Source of the DNA: Ascaphus truei
Taxonomy: Eukaryota > Chordata > Amphibia > Anura > Ascaphidae
Assembly (NCBI GenBank): GCA_036426205.1
Contig: CM071570.1
Coordinates: 52,560,984-52,624,983, forward strand
Length of the DNA stretch: 64,000 bases
Direction: 5' to 3'
In this document: positions 1 to 9,689 of the stretch, piece after piece
Layout of the letters: each line of letters starts with the position of its first letter
How positions within the stretch are numbered: the first letter of the stretch is position 1
The notes under the pieces: model-generated
Database searches by the model: none
What the model saw: the letters and a program-made list of their open reading frames with translations, nothing else
What the model was told of the DNA's origin: nothing
Translations under genes and position numbers: made by a program

Positions 1-801
1 CACCCAATCTCACATTGGCCCGTGTGGTCTAATGGTCCCCATTACAAGGTCGTGTGTGGTGGTGCACCGAAGTAACAGACGACTCTGAGTCTCCCCGCTT
101 GGTGGTATAGGGGATGAATCAGGACAGGTAGCTGAGGTAGTGGGTGCGAGTCCAACTTACTTCACGTGCAGCGCCTCCACCTCATCAGGGTCTATGCTTC
201 GCAGGGAGATGGTCCTGGTGAGGAACTCCTTCTCGGTGGTGACTGCCACTGTAGAGTATACTCACACTCACACAGTGGGGGTATCTTTGAACACGACATC
301 TTTATTATAGACTGGATGTTGCAGACGGCCCTATGCAGCTGCCGGCTTTGCCGCACATCTTTCATGCTGTCCTTTGCCAGGTACGCCCTCCCTATTGAAG
401 TGGGATTCCCTTTCTCCTAGGGAGATCACCACTGCGCCAGTCCCTGGACACAGTGTGGCTTAGACAGACTGATTGGTCACTCTGCTAACACTAGTTACAG
501 CACTAGGGTCACAAAAGTATTCCTCCAATCCCTTATGCAGGAAGATACATTCTACCAGATGCTTCTCTGCCAACTTGCAACAACACTAACTGACAGTGTT
601 GGTCCCTTTATACCTCAGGGGGCAGGCGCATCTCTGATGTCACTATCCAGGGACTCAGAGCATACAGCCACTCCCTCCTTACACAGGGCACCACACCAGG
701 GTGTGAGGGAAAGCCTCCATAACTACTGTTGGCAGGCCGGTACTTACCAGGACTTACTGCCAACAGGGAAGATGTATGCAGTCATTATATGCATGGCTAC
801 A
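1..801 (-). mobile_element. Retrovirus-like LTR, reverse orientation, cut by window start
   Basis: Bases 1-541 are the reverse complement of about 3105-3659 with few mismatches. On the minus strand it holds an AATAAA signal (TTTATT at 301-306 on the plus strand) and the GTGAGATTGG motif also found in other LTRs of this window. The likely 5' end is a TGTAGCC-type start at about 801 (seen as GGCTACA on the plus strand). The other end lies outside the window, so a target duplication cannot be checked. Confidence 0.65.
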
Positions 802-999
802 TACAATTCAAACTCGCATGAAAAGTGCTCTTACCACTCGATAAGTCACTTATCGAAGTTTAATGAATAAGCCCATAGACAACTCACAATACCCATCTGA
901 AACCGTGTTACGTAACAATCCCAAATACATATTAAATGTGTACAAGGTGTATATATATATATATATAACACACAGTGTTCGACAATCCTATACATCTGC

Positions 1000-1395
1000 A
1001 CGCCCGGGGCGAGTGCATTTAACCCCCTGCCGAGTGCCGCTGCTGTGCTGCAGCTCATTTCAGGATGCGGGACGTGATCAAGCGGGTCACCTAGCAACGC
1101 GGGCCGCCGGAAGAATAGCCCAGCCGCAGACATCCCTTGGAGGCACTGCAGTGACGCTACGCCACGCACCAACGCAGGCGCATACAAGCACTCTCTCCCG
1201 CACTTTAAGGATCTCTAGCACTGCCGGCACAGAGGTGGGGAGAGGCCTGGAGATTGTGGCTGGATGTGTGTGCGGAGTGGCGCTGTGTGGCTGGAGGAAG
1301 TTGCTGCTGCTGCTGCCTCATGTGAATAGTGGGCCAGGCGGACGGAGGGAGCCCCCAGGCTGGATTCCCTCATCTCATGGCAGGTAAGATAGAGG
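1000..1395 (+). promoter_or_regulatory. CpG-rich promoter-like block ending in a splice donor-like site
   Basis: This is a GC- and CpG-rich stretch unlike the surrounding AT-rich intron. It includes GTCACCTAGCAAC at 1086-1098, which fits the RFX X-box half-sites GTNRCC and RGYAAC with a one-base spacer. It ends with CATGGCAG followed by GTAAGATAG, a good 5' splice site, at about 1378-1390. It looks like a first exon and promoter, but its small open frames have no family resemblance I can name. It lies between two inverted LTRs, so it may be a captured or duplicated gene start. It is not obviously the SNAP25 exon 1, because exons for residues 1-38 do not follow it. Confidence 0.35.
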
Positions 1396-1583
1396 GAGGG
1401 AAGTGGGGGTGGAGGAGGGACGGAGGGAGGAGATGCAACATACCACTGCAGTGAGCCGCTTCAGCCATAAGAGCACCGTCACTGCTGTATTTCATCTCCT
1501 GTCGGCACCGCTGATAAGAAGGAAGAGTGAGGAATTTGAGAGGGCGGACACTCGCTCTCGCAGAGGGAAGGGAGGGGGTGTCT

Positions 1584-1814
1584 TCTGTGTGTGTGTGTGT
1601 GTGGTGTGTGAATGAGTGTGTGTGTTGTGTGTGTGTGTGTGTGGAAGTGGGAGAGTGGTGTGTGTTAGTGGGAGAGGTGTGTGTGTGTTGTGGGTTGTGT
1701 GTAGTGGGAAGTGGTGGTGTGTGTGTGTGTTAGTGGGAGAGGGTGTGAGTGAGTGTGTGTGTGTGTGGGTGTGGTGTGGAGTGTGTGTGTGGTGTGGTGG
1801 TGTGGGTGTGTGTG

Positions 1815-1848
<34 letters not shown>

Positions 1849-2262
1849 TGTGGTGTGGAGTGTTGTGTGTGTGTGTTGTGTGTGTGTGTGTGTGGTGTGT
1901 TGTGTGTGTGTGTGTGTGTGTGTGGTGGTTGGTGTGTGTGCGTGTGTGTGTGTGTGGGGGTGTGTGTGTTGTTGGGGTGTGTTTGTTGTGTGTGGGTGTT
2001 GTGTGTGTGTGTGGGTGTGCTGTGTTGGTAGTGGGGGAGTGTGTGTGTGTGTTGTTGTGGGAGGGTGTGTGTGTGTGTGGGGGTGGCGTAGGTTGTGTGT
2101 GTGTGTGGAGAGTGTGTGTTATGTGTGGTGGTGTGTGTGGGAGAGTGTGTGTGGGGGTGATGTGTGTGTGGGAGGTGTGTGTGTGGGGTGTGTGTGTGTG
2201 TGAGGGTGTGTGTGTTGTGTGTGTGTGTGGTGGTAAGTGGGAGTGTGTGTGTGTGGTGTGTG
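1584..2262. repeat. Imperfect (GT)n low-complexity tract
   Basis: Nearly 700 bp of TG/TGG repeats with occasional GAG units. Long open frames rich in Cys/Val (plus) or His/Thr (minus) here are by-products of the repeat. Such alternating purine-pyrimidine DNA can adopt Z-form. Confidence 0.95.
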
Positions 2263-2267
2263 TGTGT

Positions 2268-2580
2268 TGTCACCCACCCTGTCTCCCTGTCTCCTGTCTC
2301 ACTTGTCACCCTCTATCTCACTTTCTGTCTCACCCTGTCTACCCGTCTCACCCTGTCACCCACTGTCTCCCGTCACCCTTTTCACCCTCGTCTTCACCCT
2401 GTCACCCTCTGTCTCACCTGTCACCCTCTGCCACCCTGTCTCACCCTGTCACCTTCTGTCTCACCCTGTCACTCTCTGTCTCAACCTGTCACCCTCTGTC
2501 TCACCCTGTCACCTCTGTCTCAACCTGTCACCCTCTGTCTATCCCTGTCTCACCCTGTCCCTGTCTCACACATCTCTGTG
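2268..2580. repeat. CACCCTGTC/CTGTCTC minisatellite
   Basis: Short variable units of CACCCTGTCT and CACCTCTGTC repeat many times on the plus strand. It continues directly from the GT tract and grades into CACACGCTCTCTGTGTC units and a CA run up to about 2652. Confidence 0.9.
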
Positions 2581-2652
2581 TCTCACACGCACACGCTCTC
2601 TGTGTCACACACACACACGCTCTCTGTGTTACACACACACACACACACACAC

Positions 2653-2975
2653 TCTCTGGATCTGGATATCTTATTTACCCTATATCTTAACTGGCCTATA
2701 CCTTCACCGAATAACCTATACTGCTTTCTTCCGATCTGACTCAAGCGTCACACGGAAGACATCGGAATCCCCCCTAAACCAGAAGACAGGTAGGAAACAC
2801 CTCCCCTCCAACATATAACTTGTGGGGATCGGGGTACCTGGACATTGAGGACTGCGGATCAGGTAAGATCCCAGGTGAGATTGCTGCTTTAGATATTGTG
2901 AAGCGGGAGCATCCAGACACTGGTAAGGGGTGCAGGAAACTAGTCATTCACATCTGGCTTTTTTTTTGTAAATCG
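2653..2975. other. Spacer with several donor-like AGGTAAG sites
   Basis: This is single-copy-looking sequence between two microsatellites. It contains ACAGGTAGGAA, TCAGGTAAGATC and CTGGTAAGGG within about 150 bp. No coding region could be recognised. Confidence 0.3.
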
Positions 2976-2977
2976 AC

Positions 2978-2981
<4 letters not shown>

Positions 2982-3054
<73 letters not shown>
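2982..3054. repeat. (CA)n microsatellite
   Basis: An almost pure CA run of about 70 bp, directly beside the 5' side of the next LTR. Confidence 0.97.
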
Positions 3055-3055
<1 letters not shown>

Positions 3056-3104
3056 CACACACACCAAACAACCACACCCCCAACCCCACACACAACACAC
3101 TCCT

Positions 3105-3687
3105 GCATAAGGGATTGGAGGAATACTTTTGTGACCCTAGTGCTGTACTGTAACTAGTGGTAGCAGAGTGACCAATCAAGTCTGTCTAAGCCACACTGTG
3201 TCCAGGGACCTGGCGCAGTGGTGATCTCCCTAGGAGAAAGGGAATCCCACTTCAATACGGGAGGGCGTACCTGGCAAAGGGACAGCACGGAAAGATGTGC
3301 GGCTAGAGCCGGCAGCTGCATAGGGCAGTCTGCTACATCCAAGTCTATAATAAAGATGTCGTGTTCAAAGATACCCCCACTGTGTGAGTGTGAGATTACT
3401 CTACAGTGGCAGTCACCACCGAGAAGGAGTTCCTCACCAGGACCATCTCCCTGCGGAAGCATAGACCCTGATGAGGTGGAGGCACTGCACGTGAAGTAAG
3501 TTGGACTCGCACCCACTACCTCAGCTACCTGTCCTGATGACATCCCCTAATACCACCAAGCGGGAGACTCAGGAATCCTGTTACTTGCAGGTGCACCACC
3601 ACACACGACCTTGTAATGGGGACCGGTTAGACCACACGGGCCAATGTGAGATTGGGTGGGTCAGACAAGGGGGGTCCAGCCGTTACA
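3105..3687 (+). mobile_element. Retrovirus-like LTR, forward orientation
   Basis: This is the inverted partner of the LTR at the window start. It carries AATAAA at 3349-3354 and the conserved phrases GCGGGAGACTCAGG and AATGTGAGATTGGG, and it ends in GTTACA at 3687. The same phrases occur in the 51-kb LTR, which places both in one broad family. The U3 end is missing or fused to the CA repeat, so this copy is probably truncated. Confidence 0.65.
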
Positions 3688-3937
3688 TGTAGCTTTTCAG
3701 ATTGCTCAGATAACAAGTCAAACTTGCTTGAAAATGGCTTCTTACCGATCTCAGCACTGTCGCACAGACAAACTGTGCGGTAGCTCCAAAAATGCTCAAA
3801 GTCGCATTTTTTCCCAGTAACTGCTATTCAGGTAGATTTGATATGCAGATCGCGGCTTAAACTGGCATATTCTGATGGCGATATTGGAATCGCGATGTGC
3901 ATATCAAGAAGAAAAATGTATTCTTACTACATGGGAT

Positions 3938-3995
3938 TGAAGCCAGGGGTTTCTGGAGCTGACCCTCATTAATATCACCCTACTTCAATCCTATG
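3938..3995. repeat. Fragment of the GAAGCAGGGGGTCTCC MITE family
   Basis: A short piece beginning TTGAAGCCAGGGGTTTCTGG and followed by GAGCTGACCCTCATTAAT. It resembles the ends of larger copies at 14478, 39038 and 49500. Confidence 0.5.
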
Positions 3996-4019
3996 TAATC
4001 CAAATACATTTACAGCCAG

Positions 4020-4400
4020 CCTCATTACCCTAGTGGCTATCCGCTAAGGTAATAAACGGGTTAAATAGCAGTGCCCGGTTTGTTGCTTGTAGAGGGTGTG
4101 GGTGAAGCTTGTAGTTGCCCCAGGGTGGGTGGCTAGGCCTACCGGGAGGGTTGCGTGATGAGTTAACCCCTTCATTACCTTAGCGGTTACTACCGCTAAG
4201 ATAATGAAAGGGTTAATCCCTCCCGCTATCCACCCGGGATGCCTAAACACCCACCTCAGGCAAATTCCACCTTCATAGTTGCACCAGAGTGGGAGATGAG
4301 GCCTCCCGGAAGGGATTAACCTCTCCCTTACCTTACCTTAGCGGTTACAACCGCTAAGGTAATAAAGGGGTTAACACCTCCCTCAATGCCTAAACACCCA
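4020..4400. repeat. Array of ACCTTAGCGGTTA palindromes
   Basis: Three hairpin units (about 4026-4066, 4168-4217 and 4322-4374) pair TTACCTTAGCGG with CCGCTAAGGTAA across 4-6 bases and are followed by GGGTTAA. They alternate with a CCCAGGGTGGGTGGCTAGGC or CACCCGGGATGCCTAAACACC spacer. The same unit occurs in an unrelated position at 31751-31945. Confidence 0.75.
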
Positions 4401-4567
4401 ACCCAGGGCAACTAACCCTTTCACCCACCCCTCAACCACCAACACCACACAGGAATGAGCAAAAGTGCTCTTAGCCAAAGAAGGTTAATAGCACTTTTGC
4501 CCTTTCAAATAACCAATACAGTGCAATACTATAAAATACATTATTATAAAAATCACTCTAGCCATTT

Positions 4568-4890
4568 CATCCATTGATTGTCACTGCAGTAATCTATACC
4601 CTCAGCGGTTATAGATTGTCACATTGTCAAGCAATGGCCACCCCCCCCCCCCCCAACAGACACTGTAATGGGTAAAAAGCCTATTATCCCTACCCACCCT
4701 CGTGAGGCATAGATAAACACATTGCCATTGCCAATCAATGGGCATCCTAAAAAAAAAACATAAAAAATAAAATACATTACAATTAATTAAAAACAAACAT
4801 TTGTCAAAAAATGCATTGATTGTCACTGTGGTTACCTATGAGGCATAGATAAACACATTGACAATCAATGGGCATCCTAAATAAAAATAC
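4568..4890. repeat. Direct repeat around GCATAGATAAACACATTG
   Basis: Two copies of a module run from ATTGATTGTCACTG to CAATCAATGGGCATCCTAAA (about 4570-4755 and 4812-4880). A C-run lies at 4640-4654. The element family was not recognised. Confidence 0.6.
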
Positions 4891-4893
4891 ACT

Positions 4894-5072
4894 ATTGTAT
4901 GTCTTTATTTATATAGCGCCATAAATGTACATAGCGCTTCACAGTAGTAATACATATCATATAAATAACAAATAATATAAATAACAGATCATGGGAATAA
5001 GTGCTTCAGACATACTGTAAAAGTAACATTAAGGAAGGAGTCCCTGCTCCGAGGAGTTTACAATCTAGCAAC
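4894..5072 (+). repeat. Interspersed repeat, TATTTATATAGCGCCA type
   Basis: Starts TGTCTTTATTTATATAGCGC, runs through CATAGCGCTTCACAG and ends GAGTTTACAATCTAG. A shorter copy starts at 5728. Repeats with this text are common in amphibian genomes. The class (SINE or LINE tail) is uncertain. Confidence 0.6.
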
Positions 5073-5285
5073 AGTGGTAACTACATCAAAGTCACGTCAA
5101 TCTGTTGACAAAAATGGCCGTAACTATAACATAATCACCTTTGAAAAAGCGTGAGAAAATGCGAAACGTGCATCAGGTGACCAAACGCGCGGTGATGTCA
5201 CCATGCGGAAGTGATTATGAGTAGCTGTATGCCGAGACATCAGGCTGGAACTTTGATGTGCCGTAACATCTCAGAACATCTAAAT

Positions 5286-5367
5286 CAGCGGGCCCAAACC
5301 CCCGGGCCACGGAAAAATTGTCTTCCACGAAACCAGTCCCTGGTGCCAAAAAGGTTGGGGACTGCTG
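5286..5367 (-). mobile_element. 82-bp hAT relic with 8-bp target duplication
   Basis: The element reads CAGCGGGCCC on the left and GGGGACTGCTG on the right. It is flanked on both sides by ATCTAAAT (5278-5285 and 5368-5375), the 8-bp duplication expected of hAT transposons. In reverse orientation the text begins CAGCAGTCCCCAACC and includes CACCAGGGACTGGTTTC, typical of widespread vertebrate hAT families. Only the ends remain. Confidence 0.85.
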
Positions 5368-5639
5368 ATCTAAATAGATGAGTATGATCTTCCTATGCAT
5401 TAAGTACTGACACTGTTTGTTACAAATGTATGAAGAATGCTTCAAAGGAACAACAAATATATGTGGGTATGTCTTGTGAATATATGCAACTGATCTGAGT
5501 CCTTTAACATATGCAACTGTGCATGCTAATAATTAACATAAGGCTTAATACTTAGGCTGGCTAACGCTGGTTTCACTGGTCTCATGACATACAGTATATG
5601 TTTAAATATAAGAGACAGTGTATCCATTAAGTAGAAAGT

Positions 5640-5965
5640 ATAGAGGCTATAATTGGATACGGTCTGTGAACCGTGCCTCAGGGAACATAAGCAAATTAAG
5701 TGTGTTCCCATAACTGCATGTATGTATGTATGTCTTTATTTATATAGCGCCATAAATGTACATAGCGCTTCACAGCAGTATACGATCATATTTACAAGTT
5801 GTAATTCAGGCATTCACATTTGTCATAGGACTGACTATGCTGATATTGTCTGGTTTATAGATAAATACCTAGTCATACTTTATAAGAAGTGTATTACATA
5901 AGTGCTGGAATAATCATCAGAGGCTGTAACTGGATACGGTCTGAGAACCGTGCCTCGAGGAAATA
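5640..5965. repeat. Paired GGATACGGTCTG repeat
   Basis: The phrase GGCTATAATTGGATACGGTC with GAACCGTGCCTC occurs at about 5645-5682 and again, slightly changed, at about 5923-5962. The ACGGTCTG-GAACCGT core can fold. The family is unknown. Confidence 0.5.
5728..5790 (+). repeat. Second short copy of the TATATAGCGCCA repeat
   Basis: Shares TGTCTTTATTTATATAGCGC and GTACATAGCGCTTCACAG with the copy at 4894. Confidence 0.65.
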
Positions 5966-6099
5966 ATCCATACTTTGTGCATTCCTTAAAGTGCAGTGCA
6001 ATAACAGCCAGATTGGATACTGAATTCACCAGCCTGACATCAGCATAGATATAATGAGATATTGCATCTTTATTGTCTGATTAATGATATACTACCTTT

Positions 6100-8075
6100 A
6101 TGATCTACTTCACGGGTGAGCAAACTTTTTATGCCGAGCCCCCCTTTTCATCTATGAAATTTCTCGGGCCCCCCTGCCTGATGTAATCAAAATCATATGA
6201 AAATAAAAAACCTTTATTAAACAGTATACAATGTAAATACAAATATGTCTAAATATTTACATATTTCAACAGCTCGTGCTTGCAAAATTAGGCTGTGTCC
6301 ACACTGCCGCTGAGAGCAGTGACATCCCCAACTCTCCATGCATGAGCACAGGGTGTCCTGCATAATTTTGCAAGCACGAGCGGGGTGGGGGTGTGTATCG
6401 GGGCTATGTGTGTGTGTGTGGCTGTGTGTGCGCGTGTGTGCATTGACTGCTGCTGAGCGCGCTTTAAAGTAAAATTTGTTCGGCTCCCCAAGATCCAAGC
6501 TTGGGAGAGCATACGTGCACAAAGGCAATACTTTTTATTTTTCCTTCCCCTCCCTGCAGAACCAACTCTTGACCAACGATCCTCATCTTGATCTGCTATG
6601 GCATTTTTGTACCAAACAAAATCTTACTGAATACCGTTTTTACACGAATTTCATACCGCGAGGTAACGACATGTCAAACCGATCAATATGGCAGTGATCT
6701 TATCGAAGCTACCTGAATAGGCCCCTATATTTTTTGATATATTGACTTTTGTCTTTAAGAATATTTAGTATTCTTCACAGATATCACCTACCTATAAATT
6801 GCAATAAGACTCATTTTAAAGTAACACTTTTATTATGTATTAAATAATTTCACATTGGTGGTGGATTCTATTTTTATCCACACGATTTCAAAGCATTTAT
6901 AAACACTCAAATTTGGGATAATTCTCTAGGGCCATCAGAATGAAGTTATCTCAGAAAATGTCAGAAAAACTTTGCTAAACTTTGGAACTCTGATAGTAAG
7001 GAATTGGAAGTTTTTGTGGGAAAGCAACTTTATTTTGATTTCTCCATTGTTCCCTTGAGTGGCTGTCTTTCTGTTGGTTGTCCCAGTTGTCTGTGAGTGA
7101 GTGCTGTGGCTTGTGTGATTGTGCTGATTTGTCATTGTGTTATGTGCCTGTCTGTCTGTGAGTTAGTGTAGTAGTCTGTGATAGATTGTGACTCCAATGG
7201 AACAGAGTTATCATCTGTTGGAAAATACATAGAAGAAGAGATTCTCTTTATAATAACATACATTTCAAATTGTGTGTTTGATCTCTTGGAGAACTTAGAT
7301 TGGGAGCTTGAATTGGTTCTGAAGGAAGTTAAACAATTAACCAGTATTTGCTCAGATGTTGTAAAAATAAATCTAGCTTTTTCCATAGATTGAAGATCAG
7401 CAAAACAGTATCTGTGTGGAAGTCTGCCATTACCAATTGGCCTAGATGTGACGCTTTATAGTATTTTATAGTATTTGTTTAGCCAAGCCTCCACCATGTA
7501 GGGGCCTTTGTAAGATTTGAGAAAACGGTTTCATATGGCCCAGTGATAACCACTGTTAGTAGTATATGAAATAGCACGTGCATACCTAATTTGGCTAAAA
7601 CACTCATATTGTACATACAGATATTATTTTTGCTAACACTTTAGTTCAACCTGCGTTTCGCACGTCTTGCTATATTGAATACTATGATACACTCGGCCAA
7701 CTCTGGGGTTGTTAAAGTGACAGAAGTTAACAGAAAATGGAAAGCTCTCCAGGAAGAGAGTTATCATCCTACCAGATAAGACAACCAATTGGCACGGCAG
7801 ACAAGACATGCAGATCTAATAAGACTTATTGTCTTCGCAACCGGGAAAAGCTGCATGACTGCGACTGTGGCAGCCCCGGTGCCAGAAAATTATCGCTGTG
7901 GCGTAGCATGGAAGCACTGGAAGCATGGACCCCTCTAGCGATGTCCAGATCATCCAGTCCTGGCTCCGGGAGACAGTAAGAACTGCTACCTCTGTACAGG
8001 AGCATATATACAAAGCATTGCTCTATCAGAAGGCGCCTTCCAGCGTGGGAATATTTCTTACAGACTATTAATTTC
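6100..8075. other. Intronic or flanking sequence, no gene recognised
   Basis: Mostly AT-rich. A possible hAT-like end (GGGTGAGCAAACTTTTTATG, with a nearby GCCCCCCTT) lies at about 6114-6180, and a short GTGTGT patch at 6395-6440. No exon with flanking splice sites and a known protein match was found. Confidence 0.5.
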
Positions 8076-8078
8076 AAT

Positions 8079-8142
8079 GGGCCATAAGGTGTCTTCTGAC
8101 ACAGGAAGGTGTCTTATGGAATAGCACCGCTAAATATGGGTC
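8079..8142. repeat. Partial GGCCCATATTTA MITE
   Basis: Contains GGAAGGTGTCTTATGG and CTAAATATGGGTC, the right half of the family seen complete at 12831-12968. Confidence 0.55.
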
Positions 8143-8591
8143 ACAGTATTTCTACCAGAGAACTGAAGCACGAAAAGGATTATAATGGTAACAGATATGG
8201 AAAATAAAAAACAATTCAACATTCTAAAGAGAAAAGAAAATTCAATATTGAGACTGTGTGCTAAAAATACTAAATAGTCATCCAGTAAAACCCCAGAAAG
8301 CAGCTAAAAGAGAGACATTTTTTCTTTGCTTACTACTTCACTTGTCTATGCTGATTACGTATATATTTTTGCATGACTGCCATTGTATCAACTCAGTGGG
8401 GCAAACCCTACCTGTACTGAAGCTGTGCGCAAGCGAGGAGACTATAGATTCTGTTACAAATGCGTTATTTACATCAGTTATGCCCGTATATGAAGATTGC
8501 AGTACAGTACATGCATCGATAAGTGGAAAAAAGGTAGTGCTTCACTTTAAGTACATTTTCGCTTTACATACACTACCGACACACTTAATCA

Positions 8592-8932
8592 CACTGCGGC
8601 CAGATCCGCAAGCCGGGAGATTTCCCGGCTTGCTAGTGGCCGCCCCTCGGCGTGCCGTGCGTCATAGACGCGCGGTCACGCGTCTTCGGGAGCGTGCGCC
8701 CCCTGCACGCGCGTCCAGGGGCTCCCCGAGGGAGCCCTGGTGTCCCGCGATCGCGGGACAGCAGCAGGGGGTTCCGGGGGACCCGGCGGACCCGGCAGCG
8801 GTAGGGAGAGCGCCCCGATCGGAGGGCGCTCTTCCGCTGCTTCGGCGCGCGCCCGTCACTCTCGGGCGCGCGCCAGGCTACTGCTGCGGCCAAGAACGGG
8901 CAAATGCTCGAATAAACTTGGCCGCAGCAGTA
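8592..8932. mobile_element. GC-rich element made of consecutive palindromes
   Basis: This element of about 340 bp is bounded by CACTGCGGCCA and TTGGCCGCAGCAG. Inside are hairpins at 8608-8633 (GCAAGCCGGGA arms), 8667-8684 (GACGCG arms), 8715-8740, 8742-8759 (perfect GTCCCGCGATCGCGGGAC), 8808-8831 (GAGCGCCC arms) and 8844-8874 (12-bp GGCGCGCGCCCG arms). It looks like a non-autonomous fold-back DNA element. The long open frame across it (8258-9010) has no coding character. Confidence 0.6.
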
Positions 8933-9187
8933 CATGCTCCGGTCCCATTGCGTACGTTAATGTGGGGTATGCCTGTATCTAACTTCTATCCTGGGAAGAC
9001 TCAAATTTGAGAGACTAAAGTTTTTTTTACTGCACAAGAAACATTTGTTTACCCAGGTTCTAACAGAATAATATTAGGAATTACATGCATATATTATAGA
9101 ACATAAATTGGAAAGAAAGTAGCAACATTTACTAAACCAAAAGGATTGAAACTATTGTGCTTTTTGGAGATGTGATGACCTCTATAC

Positions 9188-9681
9188 CAGTGATTCCCAA
9201 CAGGGGGTTTGGGAACCTCTAGGGGTTCGTGAGGTGTCCCCAAGGGGTTTCCCTCCCCCAAAAATGCAATGGCAGTTCCCAGGCAGTATAGTGGGTTCCT
9301 AGGCCTGTGTGGGGACTGCACACTAAGTATGGCCCCCAACTGCACCTAATAGTGGGTGGTATAGCTGCCAATTACAACAGCTTCCAAAGTCACTCCCCAC
9401 AATGCATTGCATCTACTGCAGTAAGGCATTGCGGGCCGTGACTTTGGAAGCTCCCACTATCATTGACAGCTATACCACCCTTGATGTCTGCACAGTTTGG
9501 GGCCTTATTATGGGTGTGTTCCCTCCACAATCTCAGGATAATATACTGCCTGGGATCGTCCAAATAGTTTTGTCAGCAATATTCTGATGAGTAGGCAATA
9601 ATATTTATTAAATTGGGTTTCGCAAAAACAAATATTTTGTAGCAGGGAGTGCACAATGTAAAAAAAGGTTGGAAACCCCTG
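9188..9681. mobile_element. hAT-type MITE, 494 bp, 8-bp target duplication
   Basis: Ends are CAGTGATTCCCAACA and GGTTGGAAACCCCTG, imperfect inverted repeats of the hAT type. The flanks CTCTATAC (9180-9187) and CTCTATAC (9682-9689) are identical. An internal palindrome pairs GCTTCCAAAGTCACTCC (about 9381) with GACTTTGGAAGCTCC (about 9440). There is no transposase frame, so it is non-autonomous. Confidence 0.92.
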
Positions 9682-9689
9682 CTCTATAC

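Noticed and set aside
863..1387. 174-codon frame across the CpG-rich block
   Set aside because: No family resemblance, and it starts within unrelated AT-rich sequence. Only the promoter-like features of the block were kept.
1000..1395. SNAP25 promoter and exon 1
   Set aside because: The CpG-rich block is tempting, but no exon for residues 1-38 follows before exon 4, and it lies between inverted LTRs.
1616..2818. Long overlapping open frames of up to 313 codons, Cys/Val- or His/Thr-rich
   Set aside because: They are translations of GT/CA and CACCCTGTC repeats in every frame and have no protein-like composition.
8258..9010. 250-codon frame
   Set aside because: The last third is Arg/Pro/Ala-rich because it runs through GC-rich palindromes; there is no domain or splice context.
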